From: Roseateles aquatilis
GTDB lineage: Bacteria > Pseudomonadota > Gammaproteobacteria > Burkholderiales > Burkholderiaceae_C
Direction: 5' to 3'
DNA length: 64,000 bases
Assembly (NCBI RefSeq): GCF_002205645.1
Contig: NZ_NIOF01000021.1
Coordinates: 1-64,000, forward strand
Shown here: piece after piece, positions 63,529-64,000 of the stretch
How positions within the stretch are numbered: the stretch's first letter is position 1
Layout of the letters: every line of letters begins with the position of its first letter
Notes under the pieces: model-generated
The model's input: the letters and a program-made list of their open reading frames with translations, nothing else
Told to the model about the DNA's origin: nothing
Database searches by the model: none
Made by a program: the position numbers and the translations under genes

Positions 63529-64000
63529 TCAGGGCAGCCGAGACCCCGACCCACATCCCTTCCGCGCCCGCTTCGCCTCGTACATCCGCATGTCCGCGCA
63601 CTCCATCAACGCGGTGGCGTCGCGCCAATCTTCCGGGCAGCGCGCGGTGCCGAGGCTGGCGCATAGCGGCAGCGTGCGATCGGCATAGGTGAACGGGCCC
63701 TCGATGGCGGCGTGGATGCGTTCCAGCGTCGCCTCCAGCGTGGTCGCCGAACCCGTGCGTGTCAGCAGCACCGCGAACTCGTCGCCGCCCAGTCGCGCGA
63801 CGGTATCGGACTCGCGCGTCGCCGCCGCGAGCCGGCGGCTGAACTCGATGATGGCGGCGTCGCCGGCGGCGTGGCCGAGCGTGTCGTTGATGTGCTTGAG
63901 CCCGTCCATGTCCAGCAGCAACACCGCGATCGGCGGATCGCCGCGCTCGACCTCGGCGGTCGCGTGGCGCAGCCGGTCCATGAAGAGCGAGCGGTTGGCC
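63529..64000 (-). CDS. GGDEF-domain diguanylate cyclase, C-terminal part (cut by window edge)
   Basis: The last 156 codons of a protein whose start is beyond the right edge. The visible part is nearly a complete GGDEF domain: NRSLFMDRL, LLLDMDGLKHINDTLGHAAGD, the intact active site ARLGGDEFAVLL and SLGTARCPEDWRDATALMECADMRMYEAKR. It should make cyclic di-GMP. An I-site RxxD five residues before GGDEF is matched by RESD. The 285 bp between its stop and the DUF3369 gene shows nothing recognisable. Confidence 0.92.
   Translation of the reverse strand, partial: ANRSLFMDRLRHATAEVERGDPPIAVLLLDMDGLKHINDTLGHAAGDAAIIEFSRRLAAATRESDTVARLGGDEFAVLLTRTGSATTLEATLERIHAAIEGPFTYADRTLPLCASLGTARCPEDWRDATALMECADMRMYEAKRARKGCGSGSRLP

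Overview
The window is about 69-70% G+C (my estimate), densely coded, and looks like chromosome from a betaproteobacterium of the order Burkholderiales. The his gene order, the DUF3331 and DUF1415 families, short-form HisG and a BolA next to an ABC exporter all fit this. A Roseateles/Mitsuaria-like genus is only a guess from codon use and gene content. No rRNA, tRNA, CRISPR array, transposase or prophage genes were seen.

Left part (1-13.6 kb): a leftward run of seven closely spaced genes encodes an extracytoplasmic redox system: a JDVT-CTERM-type intramembrane glutamic protease, a very large cytochrome c / Ig-repeat / sorting-signal / thioredoxin fusion, a DUF4266 lipoprotein, a DUF3570 protein, an ApbE-type flavin transferase, DsbD and the start of TrxB. 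Upstream of it lie a repeat-rich gap, a histidine kinase with a DsbA-like isomerase, the divergent OmpR-type regulator, a periplasmic redoxin, a TetR regulator, a DUF3331 protein and a decayed Fic fragment.

13.6-25.2 kb: a HEAT-repeat protein, a NitT/TauT-like ABC transporter without a binding protein, and a phosphonate cluster (LysR regulator, phnDCE, an iron alcohol dehydrogenase, phnX). The phosphonate promoter region carries a duplicated control element and a small ORF. A hydroxyacid dehydrogenase follows.

25.2-42.9 kb: an SOS-box-controlled 36-residue membrane peptide gene that is too short for ordinary gene calling; then a siderophore-uptake operon (small membrane protein, TonB receptor, PepSY protein, Fur) behind a Fur box; then metabolic genes (cNMP-domain thioredoxin-reductase-like protein, thioesterase, gshA, a GlxA-type regulator with an isochorismatase-family hydrolase, DUF1415, M20 amidohydrolase, a branched-chain-type binding protein, a molybdopterin oxidoreductase and an aminopeptidase).

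42.9-58.6 kb: ACBP, a wax ester synthase with a lysine-rich tail, a TetR regulator, an ABC exporter and bolA, then the histidine operon hisG-hisD-[MCP, RHH/PIN toxin-antitoxin]-hisC-hisB-hisH-hisA-hisF, running into rsmD and coaD.

58.6-64 kb: a tandem array of about 119-bp units, each carrying a copy of the ferredoxin gene's start region, ends in the ferredoxin gene itself. A Panacea-type antitoxin with a coupled putative toxin follows, then cobC/cobS, a DUF3369 response regulator and a truncated GGDEF protein at the right edge.

The most notable items are the SOS-controlled micropeptide, the sorting-signal/protease pair with its polyprotein-like fusion, the ferredoxin-start array and the Panacea pair.
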